The position numbers and the translations under genes were made by a program. DNA of 64,000 bases from Natribaculum luteum (GTDB lineage Archaea > Halobacteriota > Halobacteria > Halobacteriales > Natrialbaceae), in the NCBI RefSeq assembly GCF_023008545.1, contig NZ_CP095397.1, forward strand, positions 434,001-498,000. Direction: 5' to 3'. The first letter of the stretch is position 1, and each line of letters opens with the position of its first letter. Below are positions 38,792 to 47,817 of this stretch, in pieces. A model generated the notes under the pieces. The model did no database searches, was not told the DNA's origin, and worked only from the letters and a program-made list of their open reading frames with translations.

Positions 38792-38818
38792 GTAAGTCAG
38801 TTTCGTTGATACGACGTC

Positions 38819-39421
38819 TCAGCCTGACTCCAGGACGTCCGCTGCAGGCGTCCGTCGACCGCAGCCGGGACAGAACGACCAGTCCGAGCGGATCTCGTCA
38901 CCACACTCGCAGAACAGTCGTCTCGAGGCCTTCTCGCCGCAGTTCGGACAGTAGACGTGTTCGTCGTCGAGTGGATCGCCACACTGGTCACACTGGCGGC
39001 TGTCGTCCGACGTCGCCGACTCCACCGGGCGCTGGTCCGGCCGAGTCGCCGTCCGACGCGTGGCTCCGTCGACGGCTGTCTTACGAGTGTCTCCCTCGAC
39101 CCCCTCGAGCGCGATCGTGACGTTCACGTCCGTCGTGTCGTCGTGCCGCTCGGCGAGTCGTCGCTCGAGAACGTCGTCGACGCACTCGCGAACGAGGTCG
39201 TCGATGCTAGGGCGGCGTGTCGGTGACTCGGGGATCGTCCGAGTCTGGGGATCAGCCGTCCGTTCCGTTCGTAGACGGTCGTCGCGGTCGTCGCGGTCGT
39301 CGCTCGCGGACGCAGCGAGGTACTCGCGAAGCGCCTCTCGCATCACCTCACTCTTCGACGAGTCGAGTGCCTCGAGTTCGTCGACGAGGTCGTCGTCGGC
39401 GCGGAACGTGATCTTCCCCAT
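38819..39421 (-). CDS. cdrL: CdrL, ribbon-helix-helix protein with C-terminal zinc ribbons
   Basis: A 200-residue DNA-binding protein. Residues 1-40 form an RHH domain (MGKITFRADDDLVDELEAL, SSKSEVMREALREYL). An Arg/Asp-rich linker leads to a helical segment (about 65-110), then two zinc-ribbon-like motifs: CDQCG...CPNCG and CECG...CPGCG. In haloarchaea CdrL acts upstream of cdrS-ftsZ2. The gene lies just upstream of cdrS on the same strand, with the operator cluster between, and is divergent from tRNA-Tyr. Confidence 0.88.
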   Translation of the reverse strand: MGKITFRADDDLVDELEALDSSKSEVMREALREYLAASASDDRDDRDDRLRTERTADPQTRTIPESPTRRPSIDDLVRECVDDVLERRLAERHDDTTDVNVTIALEGVEGDTRKTAVDGATRRTATRPDQRPVESATSDDSRQCDQCGDPLDDEHVYCPNCGEKASRRLFCECGDEIRSDWSFCPGCGRRTPAADVLESG

Positions 39422-39511
39422 AGGCGGTCTGAATACTTCGCCTATTTCTAATTACATCCACATCAATCATTCGGTATTGTGTGACAGGTGTCATACTCCG
39501 CCGACTCGAAT

Positions 39512-39524
39512 AATAACCCTTATG
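39512..39524 (+). promoter_or_regulatory. tRNA-Tyr promoter
   Basis: AACCCTTATGTCG, about 30 nt before the tRNA 5' end, is a good haloarchaeal BRE/TATA box for tRNA-Tyr. Confidence 0.5.
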
Positions 39525-39551
39525 TCGTCTTCGTCTGCTACGTATGAGTGA

Positions 39552-39625
39552 CCGCTCTTAGCTCAGCCTGGTAGAGCAGCCGACTGTAGATCGGCTTGCC
39601 CCCCGTTCAAATCGGGGAGAGCGGA
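39552..39625 (+). tRNA. tRNA-Tyr (anticodon GTA)
   Basis: A 74-nt tRNA. The acceptor stem CCGCTCT pairs with AGAGCGG, the anticodon stem is GCCGA/TCGGC with loop CTGTAGA, giving GTA at 39586-39588, and the T arm contains GTTCAAATC. The discriminator is A and no CCA is encoded. C1-G72 is the archaeal Tyr identity pair. No intron is present. Confidence 0.97.
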
Positions 39626-39781
39626 CTACATTCTCAGCCGAATTGTAGCTGGACCCGGAAGCCTAACTTTCGGAGATTTTAGAGCCTCTATCGGCGGAAC
39701 CGAGAATCATCTGGATCTGCCCCCGTAGCGAAGCGAACAGGGTCCCTGTAACGGGTCACCGCCCTATAGCGATTTTTGTAG

Positions 39782-39907
39782 TTAGTGGCCGATCTCGTCG
39801 GTGGCCAGAATCCCCAGCAGTACTTCTGGTGTAGTTCTCACGTCTCGCCAGCGTTCCAACAGGCCTTCGTTTTCGACGTATGACAGCACCAATCGTGTTG
39901 CTAGCAT
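39782..39907 (-). CDS. possible small ORF, 41 residues, unknown
   Basis: ATG at 39905-39907 to TAA at 39782-39784 encodes a peptide starting MLATRLVLSYVENEGLLERW and ending LLGILATDEIGH. It looks helical and protein-like (VENEGLLERWRDVRTTPEVLL), but codons such as ACA, AGA and CTA are unlike the host's preferred set, suggesting foreign origin or a fragment. No clear promoter or SD is visible. It may be a decayed piece of a larger gene. Confidence 0.3.
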   Translation of the reverse strand: MLATRLVLSYVENEGLLERWRDVRTTPEVLLGILATDEIGH

Positions 39908-39927
39908 GGGGGAGAACTCGTAAAGTA

Positions 39928-39949
39928 CCACGGGTCGGGTGACCCGTGG
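39928..39949. repeat. perfect 9-bp hairpin
   Basis: CCACGGGTC (39928-39936) and GACCCGTGG (39941-39949) form a stem with a GGGT loop, directly upstream (minus strand) of the small ORF. Confidence 0.6.
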
Positions 39950-39981
39950 AACTCTCGCTGTTCTCTTTAGCGGTTTGGTGA

Positions 39982-40047
39982 GGGTTCTAAGCTCCCACCC
40001 TCGAGGAGCGAACGAACGTGAGCGAGTAGGGTGGGGAGACAGAACCC
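39982..40047. repeat. long imperfect hairpin downstream of the protease gene
   Basis: GGGTTCT (39982-39988) pairs with AGAACCC (40041-40047) and CTCCCACCCT (39992-40001) with AGGGTGGGGAG (40028-40038), with a 26-nt loop. It sits about 57 nt past the protease stop, where it could end or stabilise that mRNA. Subterminal hairpins of this kind also mark ends of IS200/IS605-type elements. Confidence 0.5.
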
Positions 40048-40103
40048 GCGCAGCACAACCCTCCTAAATCACACCCATTACAAGGCGGTTGAACGGCGAT
40101 TCG

Positions 40104-43100
40104 TCAGTTCTGCCGCCGGTGCGATAGCATCGCAAACGAGAGAATCGCGATGAGTGCAATACTTATGCCGAAGCCGGGCAGAGGAGCACCACTGTCATCC
40201 AAGTCATCACCGCTAGTGTTATCAGAGGTAGTGTCGGAACTGGCTGAATCGTCGCTGGTTTCGTCAGAGTCGTCGCCTGTTCTGTCTGAGCCATCATCAG
40301 TTCTGTCAGCGCCATCTCCCGTGGAATCCTCTGTCTTTTCAACGGTAACGGTGTCCGTCGCAGTGTCAGGCTCCGCAAAATCGTTTGTGACGGTGAGGTC
40401 GACATCGTAGGTCCCTGCCTCGTCGAACGAGGTGGTGACCGTTTTGCCGGTGAACGATTCACCGTCGATCTCCCACTCGTAGGAGATGATCTCACGTTCG
40501 TTGTCGGTCGAGTTCGCAGCCGAGAACGTGATCTCCTCGCCGACCGTCGCTGGATCGGGATCGATCGAGATCACTGCCGTCGGCGTGGGGATTTCATTGC
40601 CGCCGTCGTCACTATCACGCGGCAGGGCGGGCAGACTGCCACCGCCGCCACCGTTGTTGCCATCACCACTATCGTCCCCCTGCTCAGCGGCAACCTCAAA
40701 CTTCGTCTCGATCCGTTGTTCGTTACCCGCTTCATCAGCGACGTCGAGTTCGACCGTATAGGACTCGTTAGACCCAACAGAGAGATTCTCGTAGACAGTT
40801 GTCCTCGAGGTGATCTCTGTGCGCTCGTCGTTGGTTACTGTCTTTCCGTCGATGTGTAGCTCGAGCGCCGAGGTGTTAATAGCAGAGATGTTATCGGCAT
40901 ACTCGAGTTCGACTGTCACAGCCTCGGTGTCGTGATCGAGTGTTGTGCCGTCTGTAGGTGTGGCATCGACGAGTTCGGGCGGACTGTCGTCGGCGACCGT
41001 TACGCCGTAGGTCGAGAACTCATCGACAGTCGTAACCCAGTACTCGCCATCGATCAGGGTCCCATCTTCAGCGTCGAATTGGCGAACCGTCAGGTTCCGC
41101 TGCTCCCAGCGGTTTCCGCTCTCGTTGTACCACTGGAGTCGTACTTGGTCATCGTCAGCTCTCACGGTCTCGGGTAGTTGCTCCTGTTCGACTGGAATGC
41201 CGATGGTCGCGTTCGTGAGGGTCTGGTCGAGTTCGTCACCGAGAACCACCGTTAGGAACCTGACCCCGACCGTGTCGGACTCGAGTTGCTGTGGCGGCGT
41301 CTGTGTTTCCGACAGCGTGAGAGACGACTCGTTGATATCCTCACTCGTATTGAGTGTCACGAACGTTCCCGTTTGCTCGTTGGTGACCGTCACCGTCCGA
41401 TTGTCAGTGGTAGTCTCGGGCTGGACCGTCACGTTCGCCGTATCAGTACCGTGATTTCCTGCGAGATCGACACCGCTTGCAGTCAGCACGTAGCTCCCGG
41501 CATCGTCGGTCTCGAACGAGTTCGTCCATGTAGTCGGTGATCGTCTGGAGAGGTTCTCGACGGGAGTTTCGTTCCCGTCGGGGCCAGTTACAACGAGTGT
41601 GGGGCTATCCGTGAGCGGTTCGTTCGAGCGAACGCGGACGCCGGCAGTCACTCCCTCGAAATCGGTGATGGCTGCACTCAATTCGGGTTCTGTCTGATCA
41701 GAGACGACTGACGTGTCAGCAACGGTTTCGTTAGTATTGTTCGCCGAATCGGTCGCCGATACGCGGATGTAATACTGGCCTTCGTCTGGCAGCTCTGATC
41801 CGGCAACGGTTGCCGTCCAGGTGTTTTCGGTGCCTCGCTCGGCGGTCGCTTCATGACGATAGTTGGTAAACGCCGCCTCGAGTGAGACCGACACGTCGTC
41901 GATCGAACCCGGATCTATCTGCCGATCGCTGGTGTGAACCGAAACCGTAAGGCTAGATGAATCGTTGAGATAGACGTCGCCGTCGTAGTCGGCTGTCCCG
42001 TCGATAGAATCAACGGAGATATTCGGTGCGCTAGTATCCACCTCAACTACTGTCGAACTAGTGTTGGTGTTTCCGAGGTCATCGACTGTGGTTGTACTGA
42101 TCTCGTAGCTCCCACTTCCGACCGGGATACCCGAGTCGTCGATGGCTCCCCATTCGACCGTGGCAACTCCACCGGCACCTGTTTCGTTAGAGACATTCCA
42201 TTCGTCGATCGTCTCGTTTTCACTCCCCGTTATCGTCACAGTCGTCGACTCGTGTCTGGGGTCCGTCGCTGTCACGTTGATGACACCGGGGTTGTATTGA
42301 CTCACATACATGTACTGTTCGTTGGCGGGCTGGACGTCAACCGATAGTTCGGGCTCCGTGGCTTTGACGGAGACCGTGTGATTGTCGGTAGCCGTCTCGA
42401 ACGGCAGCACCGTCCCGTTGCCGTCCAACAGTCGCACGCTGATCGTATAGGTGCCGTCTGAAAGTTCCCCTGTAGGTACGGCGAACTGTCGTGGTTCCGC
42501 CGTTTGCTCGAAGGGACTATCCGTCCAGTCGACGATCGGTTCGTCGTTCGCACCGCTGATCCGGTACTGCGCTTTAGACGTATTTTCGAGATCTGTATTA
42601 CTGAGCGTATACTCCACCGTTACGTTACTGTCGTTGGTAGCTACACCATCGCTTGGAGTTTCGATCGCGGTCGACGGTGAGGCCCGAACTACGACAGCAG
42701 CGTCTGTCACGTTCGTGTTCCCGGATGGGTCGGTGACGTTTAGAGTCACGGTCTGATTGCCAGGCTCCTCGAATGTGTGTGTCGTGACTGGTTCCCCGGT
42801 CGCTACAGTGGACTCGTTGCCAAACGTCCATTCGTATTGGGCGATCTCGTGATTATCTACTGATCCAGTTGCATTGAACGTCGTTTTCGTATCGACGATC
42901 GTCTCGTCGGGAGCTTCGAACGCCGCCGTTGGACTGGTCGTATCGACGACCGTGATATCCACCGTCGTCGTATTTTCATTCTCGGACTTGTCGACGACGG
43001 TGAGATTCACAGTCGTATTCCCCGGTGTGTCGAACGTGAAGTTGGTACTCGGAGCGGTAGTCGTCCGAACGGTCTCGCCGTCGATCGCCCACTCGTAGTG

Positions 43101-44945
43101 GTCGATTCCATAATTGTCTGCTGATCCACTTGCGTTGAATTCAACCGCACCGATCCCTGCCTCGACGCCTTCGGTTCGGTTGGCCTCGAGTCGTGCCGTG
43201 GGTAAGATTTCGTCGACGACGTCGACCGTCGCCTCCGCCGTGTAGTTCTCTCGACCAGCGTCGACGAGATCTACAGTTACCGTGGTCGTCCCGGTCTCCG
43301 CGAACGTGTGCACGACTTCTGGCTTGGCTGTCGTCGTACTGTGTCCATCTCCGAACTGCCATCGATACTCCTCGACCGGATGATCGACCTCGATTCTGAC
43401 TGTGGTCGCTTCTGAAACGTTCGCCGTTTCTGGAGTGATCGTCGGCTCGAGGTTCTCTCTCGAGTGTTTCAGGAGTGCTTCCTGGACGTCTATTCGGCCC
43501 TCTCCCTGTCGGTTTTGGGCCTCGCCGATATCGACAGCAGTGGTCTCGAGGAGAGAACGGACTTCTGCTGGAGAGAGATCCTCAGCTGTGCCAGACTGGA
43601 GGAGTGCGATTGCACCAGCGACGTGGGGTGTCGCCATGCTGGTTCCGTCTAATCTCATATAGTCGGAGTAGCCGCCAGGGTATGCACTCTTCACTCCCAC
43701 TCCAGGGGCGACGATGTCCGGTTTCACGTAACTGTTCGGCCAATCCTGGGGGGCGGAAGCGCCCCACGCAGTACTCGTATCGATCATCTCCCCGCTCGAA
43801 AAACCGGCGACAGTGTCGGTATCATCGCTAGCACCGACGCCGATAGTATCGTAGATATTTCCGGGAGATCCACTACACCCTTCGCCGTCGTTTCCGGTCG
43901 CAGCGACGACCGTCGTTCCACTCGCCCTGGCGTTCTCGATAGGCTCGATATACAGCGGTCGGTACGTCGATCCATCGTCACACGGAGAGCCGAGACTCAT
44001 ACTGATCACGGCGGCGTCTTCCGCTACGGCCCACTCGATGCCGCCGATAATCTGGGACGTATAGCCAATCCCTTCCGGGAGGACGAGGCCATGCATGAGT
44101 CTGGTCTCGGGTGCAACGCCGATGTACTCGCCGGAGGCATCACCACCTGCGACAGTCCCACTGACGTGTGTTCCGTGGCTTCCACTGTCGTATGGTTGTG
44201 ATCCCTCAATTTGATTACCATATCTGTCGAATTCGGCCCAGCCACCGGGATAGGTTGGATCGCTCTCGTCACGCGTGTATAGGCCGATATCGTCGTCGTA
44301 GGAAAGATCGTAGCCCGTATCGAGTACGGCGACTTTTGTCCCGTCGCCTTTCGTCTCGAACGTCTCCCAGACGTCAGGGGCGTTGATTTTCTCCAGACCG
44401 TACGTAGTCGTATAACGATCTGCGGTAGCAGTTGTATTCGCGTAACTACCTGCCATCGCAGACGTATTTTGACCCGCTGTGGCGGTCGCTGTGCCATCCA
44501 CTAGCCTGACTTCGGCATTCTCGTGGAGCCCCGTCACGTGATCGACCATCCCGAGCCGTTCGATGGGTATTTTGTCGGTGTCGACCGTCACCAGGATCGC
44601 GTTCGTGATCCAGAACTGCCGTTCGATTTCGACGTGCGGATTCCCCTCTGCGAACCGCTCGAACGCGGTCTGCGTCGTGGACGCGTGAGACTGCATCGCT
44701 GCAACCTGGTTCTCAGTCGCTGTCGTCGTGACTTCGCGTTTCGGGCGGCCCTCGAGCTGAACGAGGACCATCGTCTCCCCAGTAGCGTTCGCTACTGTCG
44801 AGTCGATTTCGACGTCACTGATGGTTTCGTTGACGGTCTCGTTCCCGACACTTCCCCCGTCTGCAGTCACTGGCCAGATTATCCCCGTTCCTAACGCAAG
44901 GAGAAATATGCTACCTACTAGCAATACTGCGCTTCTCGTATGCAT
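40104..44945 (-). CDS. secreted subtilisin-like serine protease with PKD domains and PGF-CTERM anchor
   Basis: A 1613-residue S8 protease. Order: signal peptide (1-28), I9-type propeptide (about 57-150), catalytic domain (about 180-470) with Asp209 (VAVLDTG), His257 (SHGTHVSG), oxyanion Asn352 (ATGND) and Ser436 (DGTSMATPHVAG), three PKD-like repeats (about 490-750, each with YRW/YEW and HTF/FTF signatures), several Ig-like modules, a Gly/Ser spacer, a fourth PKD, an acidic Asp/Ser/Thr tract and a C-terminal PGF motif, hydrophobic helix and basic end (PGFGISIALIAI...HRRQN), the archaeosortase ArtA signal. The ATG at 44945 starts a good signal peptide. It is probably cell-surface or released. 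Confidence 0.93.
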   Translation of the reverse strand: MHTRSAVLLVGSIFLLALGTGIIWPVTADGGSVGNETVNETISDVEIDSTVANATGETMVLVQLEGRPKREVTTTATENQVAAMQSHASTTQTAFERFAEGNPHVEIERQFWITNAILVTVDTDKIPIERLGMVDHVTGLHENAEVRLVDGTATATAGQNTSAMAGSYANTTATADRYTTTYGLEKINAPDVWETFETKGDGTKVAVLDTGYDLSYDDDIGLYTRDESDPTYPGGWAEFDRYGNQIEGSQPYDSGSHGTHVSGTVAGGDASGEYIGVAPETRLMHGLVLPEGIGYTSQIIGGIEWAVAEDAAVISMSLGSPCDDGSTYRPLYIEPIENARASGTTVVAATGNDGEGCSGSPGNIYDTIGVGASDDTDTVAGFSSGEMIDTSTAWGASAPQDWPNSYVKPDIVAPGVGVKSAYPGGYSDYMRLDGTSMATPHVAGAIALLQSGTAEDLSPAEVRSLLETTAVDIGEAQNRQGEGRIDVQEALLKHSRENLEPTITPETANVSEATTVRIEVDHPVEEYRWQFGDGHSTTTAKPEVVHTFAETGTTTVTVDLVDAGRENYTAEATVDVVDEILPTARLEANRTEGVEAGIGAVEFNASGSADNYGIDHYEWAIDGETVRTTTAPSTNFTFDTPGNTTVNLTVVDKSENENTTTVDITVVDTTSPTAAFEAPDETIVDTKTTFNATGSVDNHEIAQYEWTFGNESTVATGEPVTTHTFEEPGNQTVTLNVTDPSGNTNVTDAAVVVRASPSTAIETPSDGVATNDSNVTVEYTLSNTDLENTSKAQYRISGANDEPIVDWTDSPFEQTAEPRQFAVPTGELSDGTYTISVRLLDGNGTVLPFETATDNHTVSVKATEPELSVDVQPANEQYMYVSQYNPGVINVTATDPRHESTTVTITGSENETIDEWNVSNETGAGGVATVEWGAIDDSGIPVGSGSYEISTTTVDDLGNTNTSSTVVEVDTSAPNISVDSIDGTADYDGDVYLNDSSSLTVSVHTSDRQIDPGSIDDVSVSLEAAFTNYRHEATAERGTENTWTATVAGSELPDEGQYYIRVSATDSANNTNETVADTSVVSDQTEPELSAAITDFEGVTAGVRVRSNEPLTDSPTLVVTGPDGNETPVENLSRRSPTTWTNSFETDDAGSYVLTASGVDLAGNHGTDTANVTVQPETTTDNRTVTVTNEQTGTFVTLNTSEDINESSLTLSETQTPPQQLESDTVGVRFLTVVLGDELDQTLTNATIGIPVEQEQLPETVRADDDQVRLQWYNESGNRWEQRNLTVRQFDAEDGTLIDGEYWVTTVDEFSTYGVTVADDSPPELVDATPTDGTTLDHDTEAVTVELEYADNISAINTSALELHIDGKTVTNDERTEITSRTTVYENLSVGSNESYTVELDVADEAGNEQRIETKFEVAAEQGDDSGDGNNGGGGGSLPALPRDSDDGGNEIPTPTAVISIDPDPATVGEEITFSAANSTDNEREIISYEWEIDGESFTGKTVTTSFDEAGTYDVDLTVTNDFAEPDTATDTVTVEKTEDSTGDGADRTDDGSDRTGDDSDETSDDSASSDTTSDNTSGDDLDDSGAPLPGFGISIALIAILSFAMLSHRRQN

Positions 44946-46619
44946 TGTGTAATGTATTGTAAAAAATAATATATTCACTTTAATGTTCTGTGTCCCTACT
45001 GGTTGGTCCAAAATTAGACTCTAGCCAAGAATCGTAACGAACACGGACCGTTAACGTAACTAACGAATTACTCTCGATTAGCTACCAGTCTGAAAATAGT
45101 AGTCGGTAGCACCGCGAAAATCCGTAGAAGGTGAGAGAAACGGAGGGGTAATCTCGTCTCCGATCTCGATGGTCGAGAATCCGCCTCGTCAGCCTGTGAA
45201 TGCGATTCGGATGTGCCCCCGAAGCCGTACCGTCGAAGAGTCACGGCCGGATTCGTGGGCGTTTTCCGGTCTGGATGACGAGTTGTGGGGTCGAGACAGC
45301 GGCGCTGGCAGACTTACCCCGGACGCAGTATCCTCCATTACGAACGGATGCCATCTCCAGTTTCGGCGCTTCGTCCGCGTTTACGAGACTGTCGGTCTCG
45401 TGTCGACCATCAGAACGCCTCGAGTTCTGCGGACGGCTTCAGCCGTGGTTGTTCGCGCTGCTTCCGGTGTAACGAACGGGGAAAGGGCGATGATCGGATG
45501 GGTGGTTGGACTGTAACGCCGCCTTCCCCGGTGGTACGTTACGTGCGTCCCCTCTAAAAACTGTTGCATTGCCAATAAGTCGTGGTCGTGGATCGGTCGT
45601 CGAATCGAATCGACTGACTGCACGGCTCGGCTCTTGTCCGATCGACCGGCGGCTGGCTGTCGAACTCGAGTTCGTCGAGCGCGTCGTCCGTCTGGGTGAG
45701 CGATAGCGACGGATCTCGAGTACGGCTGCTCGTCGAGGGTAAAATACTGTCCCCCCAGGAGAGGGTCGAGGGGAAACATGCAGAGGTGCCGGTCGTATGC
45801 GTGGTATTCCCTCTCCCACAACCAGACTTCCATCCAGGAAGTATATACTTATCGGTCACTCGGCTGTGACAGCGCCAACTGCACGTCGAGCGAAGCGGGT
45901 CGGCGAGGGACGCCAACGGTCTCGGCCAGCGAGCAGGAGACTGAGCGCACCTCGAGGTCGTACCCCCTGATGATCGCTCGAGTGCGATCGGTCGAAAACG
46001 GCGTTGCCCCGGACTCACTCGAGGTAGCGACCGAGCAACGCTGCGACGGCCATCACGACGGCGAGGACGGTCGAGAGCGCGTCGATCGTCGGCGTCGAGA
46101 CAGGCTCGACGCGACTCGGACGACCGTAGTCGACCCGCGCGGTAGCGACGGTAGGTGGTGGGGTCGAGTGGTGGTGCCGCTACCGCAGGAGGCAGTCCGC
46201 CTCGAGGGTACGTAAGCCTCGGCGGCCGAGGCAAGGCGCGAGCGGACGGGTTCGAAGTCGAAGGCAGACTCCAGGCCGATCGCGTTCGATCGGGTGCGAA
46301 CCGACGAACGGCCCGACGACTCGAGTCCGGAAAAGGGGTCACGGGCAGCGAGTGACAGACGGGGCGTCGAACGGGTAGCACGGATATGGTCGGACAGACT
46401 GGCAGTGGGGCGTTCGCCGGCACGGACGGCGAGGCCTGCGACCAGCGAGTCCGACGGTGGCGGCGTCTATCACGCGCCACGCGAGGATCGACACCGACGA
46501 CGGAAAACGCTGTATAATACCTCGATTGAGAACTATAGAGCGCACGTGACTTCCCTGTAGTTTCGGCCACGCGTTCGCCGGCCGGCCGTTTTTCCGCCTG
46601 GTGGCGGTAGTTTCGAGTC
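44946..46619. other. 1.7-kb region without a supported gene
   Basis: The left 60 nt are very AT-rich (ATAATATATTCACTTTAATG) and must contain the protease promoter. From about 45070 to 46620 several open frames exist on both strands but none has acidic haloarchaeal composition, a credible start or a known motif; a 408-codon minus frame is Arg/Ser/Pro-rich. A short minus-strand stretch at about 46016-46120 reads TPTIDALSTVLAVVMAVAALLGRYLE before a stop and looks like the end of a membrane protein, but an upstream stop cuts the frame. Decayed genes are possible. Confidence 0.4.
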
Positions 46620-47003
46620 GTGAGCGACGACAACGACCTCGATCGCGTCCAGGATCGAGCCGAACGACGACAGTCCGAGCGTGCGTCGACCACCGAATCC
46701 GTCCTCGAGGAGGTCGAACACCACCTCGGCGACGTCGAGTACCCGGTTCGCGGCGAGGAACTGGCGGCGTCGTACGGCACGGAGACGATCGACCTGCCGA
46801 ACGAGACTGAGTCGCTCGGGAGCGTCTTCGATCGGCTGGCGAACGAGGAGTTCGAGTCATCGGCGGAGGCCCGCGAGGCGATCTACGGCGAGATCACCGG
46901 CGAGGCGGGCGACGTCCACGAGGCGAATCCGGAGCGCGACCTCGAGCGACTCGACGAGGAGAGTCGCGGATCGCTCGGCGAAAGCGGCAGCGACGCGCTG
47001 TGA
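46620..47003 (+). CDS. DUF5789-like conserved haloarchaeal protein
   Basis: A 127-residue very acidic protein starting at a GTG (46620). It contains EVEHHLGDVEYPVRGEELAASYG and the following DLPNETESLGSVFDRLANEEFESSAEAREAIYGEI, which I associate with the haloarchaeal DUF5789 family; function is unknown. It is predicted helical, cytosolic, without Cys. It lies about 80 nt before the aIF2-beta gene on the same strand. Confidence 0.75.
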   Translation: MSDDNDLDRVQDRAERRQSERASTTESVLEEVEHHLGDVEYPVRGEELAASYGTETIDLPNETESLGSVFDRLANEEFESSAEAREAIYGEITGEAGDVHEANPERDLERLDEESRGSLGESGSDAL

Positions 47004-47084
47004 CGGCGTCGGATGCGGTAACCGCCGGAGCGGCCCGAAAGCGATAGCAGAACGGATTTACGTCGCGGGGCACTTCTCTCGTGT

Positions 47085-47696
47085 ATGGATTACGAGTCGA
47101 GTCTCGACCGAGCGATGGACAGCGTTCCCGACATCGGGGGCGACGAAGAGCGACTGCAGATTCCGGACGCACAGGCCCAGAAAGACGGTGCGTTCACGCG
47201 GTTTACGAACCTCGGCGAGATCGCCGACGTCCTTTCACGAGAGGACGAGCACCTCCACCGGTTCATCCAGCGCGAACTGGGTACCAGCGGCAAATTCGAG
47301 AACGGCCGCGGCCGGTACAACGGGTCGTTCTCCCAGCAGGACTTCGACGCGGCGGTCGACGCCTACGTCGAGGAGTACGTCCTCTGTTCGGAGTGTGGCC
47401 TGCCGGACACGCGCCTCGTCCGTGAGGACCGCACGCCGATGCTGCGCTGTGACGCCTGCGGGGCGTTCAGACCGGTGACCAAACGCTCCTCGAGCCAGCA
47501 GCAACAACAGCAACGCGAGGCCGTCGAGGAGGGCAAGACCTACACGGTCGAGATCACGGGAACTGGACGCAAGGGCGACGGCGTCGCCGAGAAAGGCAAG
47601 TACACGATCTTCGTGCCGGGCGCGAACGAGGGCGACGTCGTCGAGATCTACATCGAGAACATCTCCGGCAATCTCGCGTTCGCTCGACTCGCATAG
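47085..47696 (+). CDS. translation initiation factor aIF2 subunit beta with C-terminal TRAM domain
   Basis: A 203-residue protein. Residues 1-138 are aIF2-beta: an N-terminal gamma-binding helix, the core FTNLGEIADVLSREDEHLHRFIQRELGTSGKF, and a zinc ribbon CSEC...CDAC. With the alpha and gamma subunits it delivers Met-tRNAi to the ribosome. A Ser/Gln linker with six consecutive Gln follows, then a TRAM domain (about 148-203, GKTYTVEITGTGRKGDGVAEKGKYTIFVPGANEGDVVEIYI), an RNA-binding beta-barrel. The fusion is unusual relative to most archaeal aIF2-beta of about 135-140 residues. Confidence 0.93.
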   Translation: MDYESSLDRAMDSVPDIGGDEERLQIPDAQAQKDGAFTRFTNLGEIADVLSREDEHLHRFIQRELGTSGKFENGRGRYNGSFSQQDFDAAVDAYVEEYVLCSECGLPDTRLVREDRTPMLRCDACGAFRPVTKRSSSQQQQQQREAVEEGKTYTVEITGTGRKGDGVAEKGKYTIFVPGANEGDVVEIYIENISGNLAFARLA

Positions 47697-47817
47697 AGGA
47701 GTTTTCGACGCTTCGAATTTTCGCCGCGACGTGACGACGATAGCGGCAGGTGTCACCCGTTCGATCGGAATTTCCGCGGTCTGAACGCTTTTCACCGTCC
47801 TCGAGCGTTGACTCACC

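Larger units (their letters stand above)
39626..40103. other. gene-poor region downstream of tRNA-Tyr
   Basis: About 480 bp, less GC-biased than its surroundings, holding a possible 41-codon ORF (39782-39907) and two hairpins (39928-39949 and 39982-40047). It resembles a scar of a mobile element beside a tRNA gene, but no transposase remnant is recognised and no repeated copy of the tRNA 3' end was found. Confidence 0.4.

Noticed and set aside
45554-46780. A 408-codon minus-strand frame in the gene desert
   Set aside because: Composition is Arg/Ser/Pro-rich rather than acidic, its 5' end is antisense to the DUF5789-like gene, and no motif is visible.
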